Positions 42,594-51,164 of a DNA stretch of 63,990 nt are shown here, piece by piece. This DNA comes from an uncultured Mycoplasmatota bacterium. Lineage in GTDB: Bacteria > Bacillota_I > Bacilli_A > RF39 > UBA660. The stretch's first letter is position 1. Each line of letters opens with the position of its first letter. Under the pieces are notes generated by a model, which was given only the letters and a program-made list of their open reading frames with translations, was not told the DNA's origin and ran no database searches. The stretch lies in assembly GCA_900545005.1 (NCBI GenBank), contig UQXO01000009.1, forward strand, positions 1-63,990, given 5' to 3'. The translations under genes were made by a program, and so were the position numbers.

Positions 42594-42637
42594 TAAAAAA
42601 AGCTAAATAGAAATTATTCGTTTCTACTCAGCTTTTA
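42594..42637 (-). terminator. Terminator of the transglutaminase-GNAT gene
   Basis: A long stem AAAAGCT...AGAAA / TTTCT...AGCTTTT with bulges and a T7 run on the minus strand. Confidence 0.75.
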
Positions 42638-42718
42638 CAAGTTCTATTTGGGGTGAATGCCGTAGATATCTACAACTCTTCACAAGGGCAATTGACATTT
42701 ACATTTCTTTTAAAATCA

Positions 42719-43660
42719 TTAATTTTTTTGAGATTCCATATAATATCGGCTATTTGTTTCTTCCTTAATTTTAAATCCTAACTTCTTATACAAATTAAAA
42801 GCTTTGATATTGTCTTTATATACCCAAAGATAAATATTATCGTCATTATCAAGGACATAATTTTTTATTATAGAAGAACCAATACCATTATTTCTATATT
42901 CTTTCTCAATAAAAATCTCATCCAACAATAAACCTTCATCTATTTTTCTAACCAAAATACTACCTATGATTTTTTTATTATAAATTATATTTTTATACTC
43001 TTTTATTAAAGCCGGTACACTTTTACATATATAATTATCTATTTTTGTCATTTCTTCTTCTGATAAATTTTTAGCATATTCAACAATTGATTTTAATTTA
43101 TAATATTTTATTCTATCCAAATCATTAATTGTGGCATTTTCTATTTTAAAATTAAATATTTTCTTTTGAGTAAAAATGTAATTATAAAATTCATCATAGG
43201 AAATATTATAATTTGGTTTATTATATTTATATATAAGAACATTCAAATCTTTTGAAACTTCATTTTCTCTACTTTTAACAAATTTTATTTTAATATCATT
43301 TAGTAACTCATTTAAGTTATTGTATTCATGAATACCTTTTTCATCAAACCACGAATGTTCAAACCAATAGACCTTATTATCCATATAATAGACAAGAAAA
43401 GTATGCGATGGTAAATTGTTTTTATCATCTATATAAATAAAATAAGTTTCATTTTTTATATTATTTTTCTCAAATAGTTTTCTTTCTAATTCTACTTGGT
43501 CCCAACATACTCCAATTTTCTTATTTACTAATTCTTCTGGTGACATTAAATAATACACTTTATTAAAATCCACACTATCACAAATATTATTTCCATTATC
43601 ATCTAAAAAGCCATATTCAATTTGTTCCATTACATTCATTATTTTTTGAATATTATCCAT
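42719..43660 (-). CDS. Transglutaminase-like domain fused to GNAT acetyltransferase
   Basis: A 313-residue protein in two parts. Residues about 1-150 look like a transglutaminase/papain-like fold with Cys in GVCWDQVELERKL, His in LPSHTFLVYY and an acidic residue after YWFEHSWFDEKG. Residues about 160-310 are a GNAT N-acetyltransferase with the acetyl-CoA motif EKEYRNNGIGSSIIKNY and the C-terminal LWVYKDNIKAFNLYKKLGFK. The gene starts at an ATG that overlaps the stop codon of a KilA-N-like fragment. The fusion is not a standard one. A phage or defence origin is possible. Confidence 0.75.
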   Translation of the reverse strand: MDNIQKIMNVMEQIEYGFLDDNGNNICDSVDFNKVYYLMSPEELVNKKIGVCWDQVELERKLFEKNNIKNETYFIYIDDKNNLPSHTFLVYYMDNKVYWFEHSWFDEKGIHEYNNLNELLNDIKIKFVKSRENEVSKDLNVLIYKYNKPNYNISYDEFYNYIFTQKKIFNFKIENATINDLDRIKYYKLKSIVEYAKNLSEEEMTKIDNYICKSVPALIKEYKNIIYNKKIIGSILVRKIDEGLLLDEIFIEKEYRNNGIGSSIIKNYVLDNDDNIYLWVYKDNIKAFNLYKKLGFKIKEETNSRYYMESQKN

Positions 43661-43815
43661 TATACATCACCTTTTTTTACTACATCAGCAGGACTTTCAT
43701 CGGTTGGGGTTTGTGCTAAATCAGTTAAAGAAATATACTCATGACCATCAATTTGCAAAACTTTAATTGTACTTTCTTTAACATCTACTTCAGTTTGGAT
43801 CAAATTATTTTTCAT
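43660..43815 (-). CDS. KilA-N-like N-terminal fragment
   Basis: A 51-residue frame upstream of the transglutaminase-GNAT gene and overlapping it by TAATG. The first 35 residues, with KVLQIDGHEYISLTDLAQTP, match the start of KilA-N-type DNA-binding proteins of phages and mobile elements ('INGxEYISLTDLAR...'). Then the sequence leaves the family (DESPADVVKKGDV), so it is a truncated or redesigned version. The start has an AAAGGATTTGAT site. It could be a small real regulator or a pseudogene. Confidence 0.45.
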   Translation of the reverse strand: MKNNLIQTEVDVKESTIKVLQIDGHEYISLTDLAQTPTDESPADVVKKGDV

Positions 43816-43885
43816 TAAATCAAATCCTTTCTATTAGTTGTTTTCTAATTAATATTTTACCATATAAATTAATGTTTTTCTCATA

Positions 43886-44080
43886 TTATAATTTGAAATC
43901 ATCATTTTTATTTTTAGACTCTTTTTCCTTCGAATAATCATAATTATCTTTTATATCTTTGATTTCTTTATCATTTATAATTCCATGAACATATAAAGCA
44001 ACTGAAAAGTCATAATATTTATCTTTTTCTTTTTTATTAAACTTTCTATCTTTTAAAAATATTATAAGGTTATCAAACAA
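43886..44080 (-). CDS. Short charged protein, possible continuation of the nucleotidyltransferase
   Basis: A 64-residue frame rich in Lys and Asp that starts at a TTG overlapping the end of the nucleotidyltransferase gene by 8 bases, with a weak AAGAGA site. No ATG is present in the frame. It may be translated by coupling, or it may be the frameshifted rest of that gene. Function unknown. Confidence 0.3.
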   Translation of the reverse strand: MFDNLIIFLKDRKFNKKEKDKYYDFSVALYVHGIINDKEIKDIKDNYDYSKEKESKNKNDDFKL

Positions 44081-44390
44081 TCTTAGTCTCTTGATAATTT
44101 ATGCTAAAGCCTCCCAAGCGATTAAAAGTATAATCAATATTAAATTTCTTAAAGACTTTTAATACCCATTCTTTATACTCTTCTCCTACTATGACAAAGT
44201 CTAAATCTTTAGGTTTCTTAGCCATTAATAAATCTCTTATGGCCCCACCCATTAAATAGATTGGACACAACATTGAAATAGCAAATGCTGGGTAAAAATG
44301 TTTATTAACATATTTTCGAAGACGACTTTGAATAGTTAAGTCGATAGCAAATTCATCTGGTTGTTCATTATATTTTAAATCGTACTCCAT
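44073..44390 (-). CDS. Stand-alone nucleotidyltransferase head domain (PcnB/CCA-like)
   Basis: A 105-residue protein that consists mainly of the polymerase-beta-like head of CCA-adding/poly(A) polymerases: YLMGGAIRDLLMAKKP followed by KDLDFVIVG, with the two catalytic aspartates. The RNA-binding neck, body and tail domains are missing, and the frame stops just after the core (QETKIV). The start at 44390 has a GAG site; the TTG at 44423 is less likely. It could be a toxin-like or minimal nucleotidyltransferase, or a truncated gene. Confidence 0.5.
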   Translation of the reverse strand: MEYDLKYNEQPDEFAIDLTIQSRLRKYVNKHFYPAFAISMLCPIYLMGGAIRDLLMAKKPKDLDFVIVGEEYKEWVLKVFKKFNIDYTFNRLGGFSINYQETKIV

Positions 44391-44604
44391 AAGCAACTCT
44401 TTTCTTAAGAGATATTCTAACAAAAGTACCCTTTATAGCAATCTGTAAAATTTTAAAAATAATTTTCTTTAAAAAGAAGCAAAAACTACTATATATAATA
44501 AGGAAAAATTTCTTAGATGGGGCTATTCTTATAGATACATAAATTACAATAATCTTGGAAAAAAAACAAGTAATTTCAGAAAGTTATGTAAAATTTAGCA
44601 AAGA

Positions 44605-44640
44605 AATAAAAAAGAATAAAATCTTTTGAGGTTCTATTCT
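44605..44640 (-). terminator. Terminator of folD
   Basis: A 9-bp stem AGAATAGAA / TTTTATTCT (one G-T pair) with a 10-base loop and a T-rich tail on the minus strand lies just after the folD stop codon. Confidence 0.8.
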
Positions 44641-44650
44641 CACTTTTGCA

Positions 44651-45487
44651 TTATTTTTTTCTTAAGATACGAGCTTTATAAGTGTTTTTAGCTAATTCAG
44701 CTACAGTCATAGGACCAACTCCTCCTGGAACTGGGGTTATATAGGAGGCGATTGGAGCAACCGAGGCAAAATCAACATCACCGCATAATTTATTATTTTC
44801 TAAACGATTGATGCCAACATCGATAACTACACTACCCTCTTTAACATAATCTTTAGTTATTAAATTTGGTCTACCAATAGCTACTACTAAGATATCGGCA
44901 AGTGTTGTATATTCTTTTAAATTATTAGTCTTAGAATGACATAAAGTCACAGTAGCATTTTGATTAGTTAAAAGAGCCGCAAGTGGTTTGCCAACTAAAT
45001 CACTTCGACCAACAATAACGACATTTTTTCCGGCGACATCAATATTATTTAAGTTTAATAAATCTAGGATACCAGCTGGCGTACAAGGAACTAAAGAATC
45101 GGTACCATGGACTAATTTTCCCATATTGATATCCGTTAATCCATCGACATCTTTTAAAGGGCTAATAGCATTTTGAATTCTTTTAGCATTTAAGTGTCTT
45201 GGAATTGGCATCTGCACTAAAATACCATCAACATTGTCATCTTGATTTAATTTACTAATTAAGTTTAATAATTCTTCTTCCCTAATATCTTCTCTTAATT
45301 TATAATGACGAAAGTTGTAATTAAGACTAGATGCCATTTTCTCCTTTTGACGGACATAAACGCTACTAGCAGGCACTTCACCCACTTGAATTACTACAAG
45401 ACCTAGTTTAGTATTTAACTCTTTAATTTCTGCTTTTAAGGATTTTAATATTTCTATTTTAGCTTGTCTACCATCTAATATATTCAT
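44651..45487 (-). CDS. folD: Bifunctional methylenetetrahydrofolate dehydrogenase/cyclohydrolase FolD
   Basis: A 278-residue cytosolic enzyme that interconverts 5,10-methylene-, methenyl- and 10-formyl-tetrahydrofolate. Visible signatures are VGEVPASSVYVRQKEKMA (catalytic Lys), VDGILVQMPIP, PLKDVDGLT, CTPAGIL, VIVGRSDLVGKPLA (NADP binding) and the C-terminal ITPVPGGVGPMTVAEL. Full length. The ATG at 45487 has GGTGA upstream. The GTG at 45499 is part of this site. Confidence 0.97.
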   Translation of the reverse strand: MNILDGRQAKIEILKSLKAEIKELNTKLGLVVIQVGEVPASSVYVRQKEKMASSLNYNFRHYKLREDIREEELLNLISKLNQDDNVDGILVQMPIPRHLNAKRIQNAISPLKDVDGLTDINMGKLVHGTDSLVPCTPAGILDLLNLNNIDVAGKNVVIVGRSDLVGKPLAALLTNQNATVTLCHSKTNNLKEYTTLADILVVAIGRPNLITKDYVKEGSVVIDVGINRLENNKLCGDVDFASVAPIASYITPVPGGVGPMTVAELAKNTYKARILRKK

Positions 45488-45564
45488 TTTTATCACCAAC
45501 CTTATTATAAGACATTTATCTATCTATTGCTAGCTTTATGTCGCAGTAATTTGGCAGTATTTTT

Positions 45565-45593
45565 CAAAAAAAGCCCCAATAAATGGGACTTTC
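45565..45593 (-). terminator. Terminator of tRNA-Leu
   Basis: A 9-bp stem AAAGTCCCA / TGGGGCTTT (one wobble) and a T7 tail on the minus strand follow the tRNA. Confidence 0.88.
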
Positions 45594-45604
45594 AAAGACT
45601 TATT

Positions 45605-45691
45605 TGGTGCCTGTGGTGGGACTCGGACCCACACGATATTGCTACCACTGGATTTTGAGTCCAGCGCGTCTACCAATTCCGCCACACAGGC
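45605..45691 (-). tRNA. tRNA-Leu (CAA)
   Basis: An 87-base class II tRNA with a long variable arm (GTGGTAGCAATATCGTG region). The acceptor GCCTGTG pairs with CACAGGC, the anticodon loop is CTCAAAA (anticodon CAA), and CCA is encoded. A TATAAT box (45700-45705) lies 9 bases upstream. Confidence 0.95.
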
Positions 45692-45775
45692 ATATAAGTA
45701 TTATAGCAAATAATAGTTTAAATAGATACTAAAATTTCACTATAATACTTAATTTTTGAAATAAATTTTATTTTC

Positions 45776-47034
45776 TTAAGCAAATACTTGAACCCACAAG
45801 TACCGACCATTAAATTTTAAAACGCCAACGCCAAGTTTGGTATAATCACCAACCATATTCATATAATGACCAGGAGAATTACGCCACCAAGTAGTAGCTT
45901 GTTTGCCACTTTTCTGTCCACATGCTAAGTTTTCTCCCCAGAAATCACCATATCCTAGTTCATCAGCAACAGAAAAACAAAAGTCTCCATTAGGACGCAT
46001 ATGACTTAGTTTATTACCGTAGCCAATTTCCATAGCTCTTATCATTGCTACCTTCATTAAATCTTCATCAAGTGCCAATTTTTGAAGTCCTAACTCTTCA
46101 CGATAGATATTAGTATTTTCTAGGACTTCATTGGCTTCGGCCGCATATTTACTCCGATTTTCGATAGCCTCTGGTAATAAGTCTTTGGCCGTTGCTTGAT
46201 AGTTAGAATAATCATAGGTTGTTTTGGTATTAGTCTTCTGATTTTTAGTCGTACCATCATTATATAAATCATAAGTAGTTGTGGTTGTCTTATTAATTTT
46301 TACTCCATATTTAAAGTCTTCACTAGTCGTAGAAACATCTTTTTTTGTCTCTATAAATTTAGGTTTATTTGGATTATTATCTTCTTCTTTAGTCTGATTA
46401 TTAGAAGTTTTATTACTTCCCGAATTATTATTCTTAGGGACACTAGAACTTTTTTTCTTAATCAATAGTTTAGTAGTAGCTATGATTTCATTATTACTAT
46501 TATCTTTAGCAATAATTGTTATATCATAAGTCCCTTCTTTAGAATAATCTACTTGATTTTGATATGCATAGGTACAAGAATCGCCACTATTATCCGTACA
46601 ACTATTTATAAAATCTTCTATTTTATAGGTTTCTCCTTCGTTAATAGTAACTTCCTTTAATTTTAAATCTGGTTTAGTAGTATCCTGGATAGTTAAAGTA
46701 GTCTTATAATTTTTATTATTTATAGTAACCACAACGTCATAAGTTCCTACTTTATCATAAGATGATACTTCTATTTCTTTCCCATCTAAGTAGTATTTAA
46801 TGACATAAGATTCTTTAATATCATTAGAAAATAATTCATAAGCAGTTAGTACAGGAGAATTAATTTCTAAAGAAATATTATCTCTAATCTTTAATTCTTC
46901 TTGAGGATAATATACCTCTTTAGTATTATGTCTCTTTTGATAATCATTATTTAATTTAGTATACAAAAGACTGGTATTAAGATAATAAGAAGTACCCCTA
47001 CTATAATTAAAATAATTTGAACTGATTTTTTCAT
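45776..47034 (-). pseudogene. CAP-domain (SCP-like) secreted protein, signal anchor split by a frameshift
   Basis: An ATG at 47034 with an AAGGTTCG site starts a signal anchor (KKSVQIILIIVGVLLIILIP), which shifts out of frame at a TTTT run near 46965 and soon stops. The body continues in another frame (45776-46966). It has Ig-like domains (about residues 45-175), a Ser/Thr/Asn-rich linker and a C-terminal CAP domain with NIYREELGLQKLALD, LSHMRPNG, GENLACG and PGHYMNMVGDYTKLGVG. CAP proteins are secreted and often peptidoglycan- or sterol-related. One added T would restore a 419-residue protein. The body alone has a TTG start and no signal. Confidence 0.7.
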
Positions 47035-47082
47035 AAACGAACCTTTTTATTCTTTTAATTTTTATTTTATAGATAATTTTAT

Positions 47083-47622
47083 TTAATATTTAACTATTAA
47101 GCCGAAATTATTAATTAAACTGATAGCTTGTTCAGGAGAAATAAAAGAGCCCTTAATATCCGAAACTTTAAAAATCATTCCATTAATCTCATTAGTTGAT
47201 AAATCAACGCCCTGTAATTTAGTATCAGAAACAGTCATTTTGTCCAATCGACAATTATTAAAGACAAGATTTTTCTCAGTACATCCAATAAGACGCATTT
47301 CTTTTAGATTACTAGTTATAAAGCTAGTATTTTCGATTTTAGACTTACCTATATTAAGATAAAGACCATTAGATTCCTGGACTATTACATTCTTTAAAGT
47401 ACACTCGAAGATAGAAGTCCCAAGCAAATTACAATTTATAAACTTAACCTGATGAAACCCACAATTAGAAAAGGTACTATTACTAAAGTTACAAGATTTA
47501 AAAGTAGTATTAGTAAGAACTATATCATCTATGGAAATATTACTAAAAATGCAAGCTTCATAAGTATTATTATCCATCTCAAGATTAGTAATATTCTGAT
47601 AAGTATTATTCGTTATAATCAT
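47083..47622 (-). CDS. Pentapeptide-repeat protein
   Basis: A 179-residue protein made almost entirely of pentapeptide-like repeats (pattern A/C/S-x-[LF]-x-x, for example CNFSNSTFSNCGFHQVKFIN). These form a right-handed quadrilateral beta-helix. Cys is frequent at the first position. Relatives include QnrB-type and many proteins of unknown function. The ATG overlaps the scpB stop codon (ATGA), so it is translated with scpB. That position near chromosome segregation genes is interesting, but no specific role is visible. Confidence 0.8.
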   Translation of the reverse strand: MIITNNTYQNITNLEMDNNTYEACIFSNISIDDIVLTNTTFKSCNFSNSTFSNCGFHQVKFINCNLLGTSIFECTLKNVIVQESNGLYLNIGKSKIENTSFITSNLKEMRLIGCTEKNLVFNNCRLDKMTVSDTKLQGVDLSTNEINGMIFKVSDIKGSFISPEQAISLINNFGLIVKY

Positions 47623-48182
47623 TTAACTTCTTCCTTATAAATAGAATTAAATAAGTCACCAGTTGCTTTTTCTTCCGTAGTAGTCTCAATCTTGGGTAAA
47701 TCTTTAAGAGTTGACAAACCAAAATAATCTAAAAAGTCACTAGTAGTCCCATAAAGATTAGGACGCCCTGGTAAACTTGACTTTCCTACTTCTTTGATTA
47801 AGCCTTTAGCCACTAGTTTTCTAATTAACCAAGTATTATTAACGCCCCGTAATTCATCTATTTCAATGCGGGTAATTGGTTGATTGTAAGCAATAATGGC
47901 TAAAGTCTCTAAGGCCGCTTGAGACAAAGTATTAGTCGTTGGATTACAAATCAACTTCTGATAATACTCTTTATGTTCTTTTTTAGTCGTTAGTTTAAAA
48001 GCATCGCCAAGATAACTAATTCTAATCCCTCGATTATCATTCTCATAGGCTTGTTTTAAAGAAAGTAATATTTCTTTACAAGTAGGGATATCTTCACTTA
48101 ATAATTCACTTATTTGTTTTAAAGTTAACCCATCATCGCCGGTGACAAATAATAATCCCTCTAGGATACCTTCTTTATTCAT
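47619..48182 (-). CDS. scpB: Chromosome segregation/condensation protein ScpB
   Basis: A 187-residue winged-helix subunit of the SMC-ScpAB condensin. The patterns GILEGLLFVTGDDGLTLKQI, AALETLAIIAYNQPITRIEI and IDELRGVNNTWLIRKLVAKG, plus GRPNLYGTT, are typical. It overlaps scpA by 8 bases and has a GGAGGG ribosome binding site inside it. Confidence 0.95.
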   Translation of the reverse strand: MNKEGILEGLLFVTGDDGLTLKQISELLSEDIPTCKEILLSLKQAYENDNRGIRISYLGDAFKLTTKKEHKEYYQKLICNPTTNTLSQAALETLAIIAYNQPITRIEIDELRGVNNTWLIRKLVAKGLIKEVGKSSLPGRPNLYGTTSDFLDYFGLSTLKDLPKIETTTEEKATGDLFNSIYKEEVK

Positions 48183-48906
48183 ATAAACCCTCCACTATAA
48201 TAGGACTAAAATTATCTTCTTGAGATATTTTTAGTTCTTTGTTTTTACTCATTGTTAAAATGGTTAGAAATGTTATGACAATATATTCTTTAGTATTAAT
48301 AGTAAAAAGAGAATAAAAGTCAACTTTTCCCCGAACTTTTAAGATATTTTTAATTTCTTGAGTTCTTTGTTCAACACTTATTTCTTTTTTAGTAATAGTC
48401 GTATCTAAGGGTTTAGCAAGCTTTAATTTCTTTTCAACTTCTAAAAAAGCTTTATAAAGAGTATCGGCATCATATAGTCCTTTAGGAACCTCACTTGGCT
48501 CATAATACTCTTTTAGACTCTCTGGAAATCTTGTGTAAATCTCACTTCTCTTAGATTCTAAATTTTTAAAAGTTCCGGTAATATTTTTGATATTTTCGTA
48601 CTCTAATAATTTTTTTCTTAAATCTTCTTCACTCTTAATACTAAACTCATCATCAGTTTCTTCTTCCGAATCATCCTGTTTATTAACAAGCATTTTACTC
48701 TTTAGATGGACAAGCTCACTAGCCATACTTAAGTATTCACTAGCAACATCTATATTTAAGTCTTGCATTTCTTTGATAAAGTCCAAGTATTCTTTAATCA
48801 AGGTAAAGAGATTAATCTCATAGATATCCATCTTCGCTTGTTTAACCAAATGTAAAAGGACATCTAATGGTCCTTCAAAATCATTAATATAAAATGTATA
48901 ATTCAT
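48175..48906 (-). CDS. scpA: Chromosome segregation/condensation protein ScpA
   Basis: A 243-residue kleisin subunit of the SMC-ScpAB complex. The N-terminal FEGPLDVLLHLVKQAKMDIY and DFIKEMQDLNIDVASEYLSM segments bind the SMC neck. A linker and C-terminal winged helix (ILKVRGKVDFYSLF, VITFLTILTMSKNKEL) bind the SMC cap. Full length. smc itself is not in the window. Confidence 0.95.
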   Translation of the reverse strand: MNYTFYINDFEGPLDVLLHLVKQAKMDIYEINLFTLIKEYLDFIKEMQDLNIDVASEYLSMASELVHLKSKMLVNKQDDSEEETDDEFSIKSEEDLRKKLLEYENIKNITGTFKNLESKRSEIYTRFPESLKEYYEPSEVPKGLYDADTLYKAFLEVEKKLKLAKPLDTTITKKEISVEQRTQEIKNILKVRGKVDFYSLFTINTKEYIVITFLTILTMSKNKELKISQEDNFSPIIVEGLYE

Positions 48907-48918
48907 AAGTTAGTCTTT

Positions 48919-50262
48919 CTAATCACACTTATAGCCAATAGATTCTAATTCATAGTTAATAGTACTAGCCTTTTCATTCTTAGGATAATATAGTCGGTCG
49001 TATTTAGTAAAATTTTCTTCAGTAGCACTATAATCAATGCGAACGGTCTTAATAAAACCATTTTCTTTATTAACAAAACCTGCCGAAACGCCCACAGCTT
49101 TATTTAACTCATTTACTGTATTCTGAGTATCAAGAGAATATTTAGCATAAGCATCATCATTAGTAATAAAAGTATAATCAAAAGTATCATCTAAGCCAAC
49201 GAGGTTATTACTATTAAAAGTATAAACTATCGTATGATTACTATTAGTACAAGTTAGTTTATTATTCTTTAAGGTTACACTTTGATAATCAGCTGAAGTA
49301 CGTTCTAAAACTTCAAAACTTATAGCTTGATTATACTCGGTCTCACTAACAGGACTTTTTAAGGTAGTCTCTTCTTTACTAGCTAAAGTATCCATATTAA
49401 TTAGAATTCTTCCTAAATATGTCTTAGAGTCATTATAAAAATCAAAATAAATCTTATGATTTCTAAAACTATAAGAAGTTTCCCCATTATTTAAAATTTT
49501 ATAAGATAAGTAAAAGTTATTACCTTCGGTTGTCTTAAGAAAGTTAGATATTTTTAAGTTTCCAAAAGTTATCTCTGTATCTTCTTTTAAATCATAATAA
49601 GTTATTTTTGTTTCATCGTTATTTAAATTATTGTCGTTCTGGTCTTTATTAGTGTTATTTTCAATAGGATTATCTTTTCGATTATTATCATAGATAGAAC
49701 TATTATCATCAATATGAAATATCTTTAAAACATCACTAAAGTAAGGAGTTATCTGAGGTATTAAGAAAACACTTAGGATTAGAGCCACAAACAAAATAAG
49801 TATGGCAACTGGACTCTTTTGCGTATCTTTTTTCATCATTCCAATAGTCTCATCCCCATTGAGTTTAGGCATCTCAGGACCATTGTTTACGGGAATTTGA
49901 TTAGTATTTGGAGTTTCTTTAGTCCCTTGAGTCTGATTATTATTTGGAACATTCCCCGTATTTTGATTTACCTGATTAACTTGATTACTCATAGTCCCTG
50001 GTGTTACTACCGTCCCTGGAATTGGAGAATTATTTTGATTACTCATAGTAGCTTGGATACCCCCATTATTTTGGGATATATTATTACTACGATTATCAGC
50101 ATTATTCCCTGGATTAGGAACACCAGAATTTATAACTTTATTACTCATTGTTTGATTGCTTGAAATATTATTATTGGGGGAATTAACCGTACTTTGAGAA
50201 TTACCAGAATTAAATATATCATTTTCATCACTAAAGACATTACTTTTCATATCATTATTCAT
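48919..50262 (-). CDS. Asn/Gln-rich membrane protein with extracellular domain
   Basis: A 447-residue protein. The first 140 residues are a very Asn-, Gln- and Ser-rich, disordered cytoplasmic stretch. A membrane helix follows (about 153-173), and then an extracellular part of about 270 residues that is predicted beta-rich. The ATG at 50262 follows GAAGG. The layout resembles the Asn/Gln-rich heads of PilC and some other proteins here. No family recognised. It lies upstream of scpA in the same direction. Confidence 0.6.
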   Translation of the reverse strand: MNNDMKSNVFSDENDIFNSGNSQSTVNSPNNNISSNQTMSNKVINSGVPNPGNNADNRSNNISQNNGGIQATMSNQNNSPIPGTVVTPGTMSNQVNQVNQNTGNVPNNNQTQGTKETPNTNQIPVNNGPEMPKLNGDETIGMMKKDTQKSPVAILILFVALILSVFLIPQITPYFSDVLKIFHIDDNSSIYDNNRKDNPIENNTNKDQNDNNLNNDETKITYYDLKEDTEITFGNLKISNFLKTTEGNNFYLSYKILNNGETSYSFRNHKIYFDFYNDSKTYLGRILINMDTLASKEETTLKSPVSETEYNQAISFEVLERTSADYQSVTLKNNKLTCTNSNHTIVYTFNSNNLVGLDDTFDYTFITNDDAYAKYSLDTQNTVNELNKAVGVSAGFVNKENGFIKTVRIDYSATEENFTKYDRLYYPKNEKASTINYELESIGYKCD

Positions 50263-50332
50263 ATTCATACCTTCTTATTTCTTTTATATTCACATTATAC
50301 CAAGAATTCGTTTCCTTTGTAAACAAGGAAAC

Positions 50333-50362
50333 AAAAAATTAGAAGATTACTCCTCTAATTTA
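50333..50362 (-). terminator. Terminator of the YihY gene, overlapping its stop codon
   Basis: AATTAGAGGA / TCTTCTAATT hairpin with a T run on the minus strand. The TAA of the gene lies in the loop. Confidence 0.7.
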
Positions 50363-51162
50363 ATTTCACTCTTCCGATAATTAAGAGCCATACCAATCAC
50401 AAAAATATTAGCTAGCAAATAAAACCATAGTAAGAGAATTACTAAGTTAGCAAGTCCGCCATAAAAGACTGAATAATGGGCATAATTATTAATGTAAAAG
50501 GAATAAAGCCAAGTCACCAAAGACCAACCAATTGAAGTAAAAATAGCGCCATAGGTAAGGTTTTTCGAAGGAATTTTAACATCAGGTGCCATCGCATAGA
50601 TAATCTTAATAAATAAGAAAATAACAAATAAGGCGAATGGCCCTTGTAAAAAGTGAAAAATACTTTTTAGTTGTTCCGTTACAACAGGGTTTAGATTAAC
50701 ATATTCAACCAGACTAATAATTTTATTACCAAATAATGGGAAGATTAAGATAAAAAGAAATAGAAAGACTATAAAGACCGTCATCACTAATGACTTAATT
50801 TTACGATAGATATAGCCTTTATCTTTAATACCATAAATCATATTGGATGTAATAATGATAGCAGATGCTCCGGATGAAGCGGTAAGAAAACCGACAAAAA
50901 GTGTTACAAAGAATGATAAGGATAAGCCACTTACAGAAACGATTGGGATAATCATCGCACTGATATTACTCCCAAAAGCTTTCGTAATAAACTCTTCAAT
51001 AAAATCGATGGATAAGTTAAGTCCTGCAGCTCCATAACCAATCAAGGTCAAGATGGGTACGATTGAAAGGATAAAAGAAAAAGCAAGATGACCAGGTAAG
51101 ATTAGCATTTCTGGTCTATTTAAGACACTATAAAAGTTTTTAATAAACTCTTTTGGTTTCAT
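50347..51162 (-). CDS. YihY/BrkB-family membrane protein
   Basis: A 271-residue protein with six membrane helices, typical of the YihY/BrkB family (once misnamed RNase BN). The pattern ALAFSFILSIVPILT, a GASAIIITSNMIYGI segment and the C-terminal TYGAIFTSIGWSLVTWLYS plus YGGLANLVILLLWFYLLA fit. Transport role suspected. AAGGAG site before ATG. It ends in a terminator. Confidence 0.9.
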   Translation of the reverse strand: MKPKEFIKNFYSVLNRPEMLILPGHLAFSFILSIVPILTLIGYGAAGLNLSIDFIEEFITKAFGSNISAMIIPIVSVSGLSLSFFVTLFVGFLTASSGASAIIITSNMIYGIKDKGYIYRKIKSLVMTVFIVFLFLFILIFPLFGNKIISLVEYVNLNPVVTEQLKSIFHFLQGPFALFVIFLFIKIIYAMAPDVKIPSKNLTYGAIFTSIGWSLVTWLYSFYINNYAHYSVFYGGLANLVILLLWFYLLANIFVIGMALNYRKSEIKLEE

Positions 51163-51164
51163 TA

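Noticed and set aside
42624..42698. A 24-codon frame (MSIALVKSCRYLRHSPQIEL...) after the transglutaminase-GNAT gene
   Set aside because: It has no ribosome binding site and overlaps the terminator; I could not match it to a known protein. It may be the tail of an old gene.
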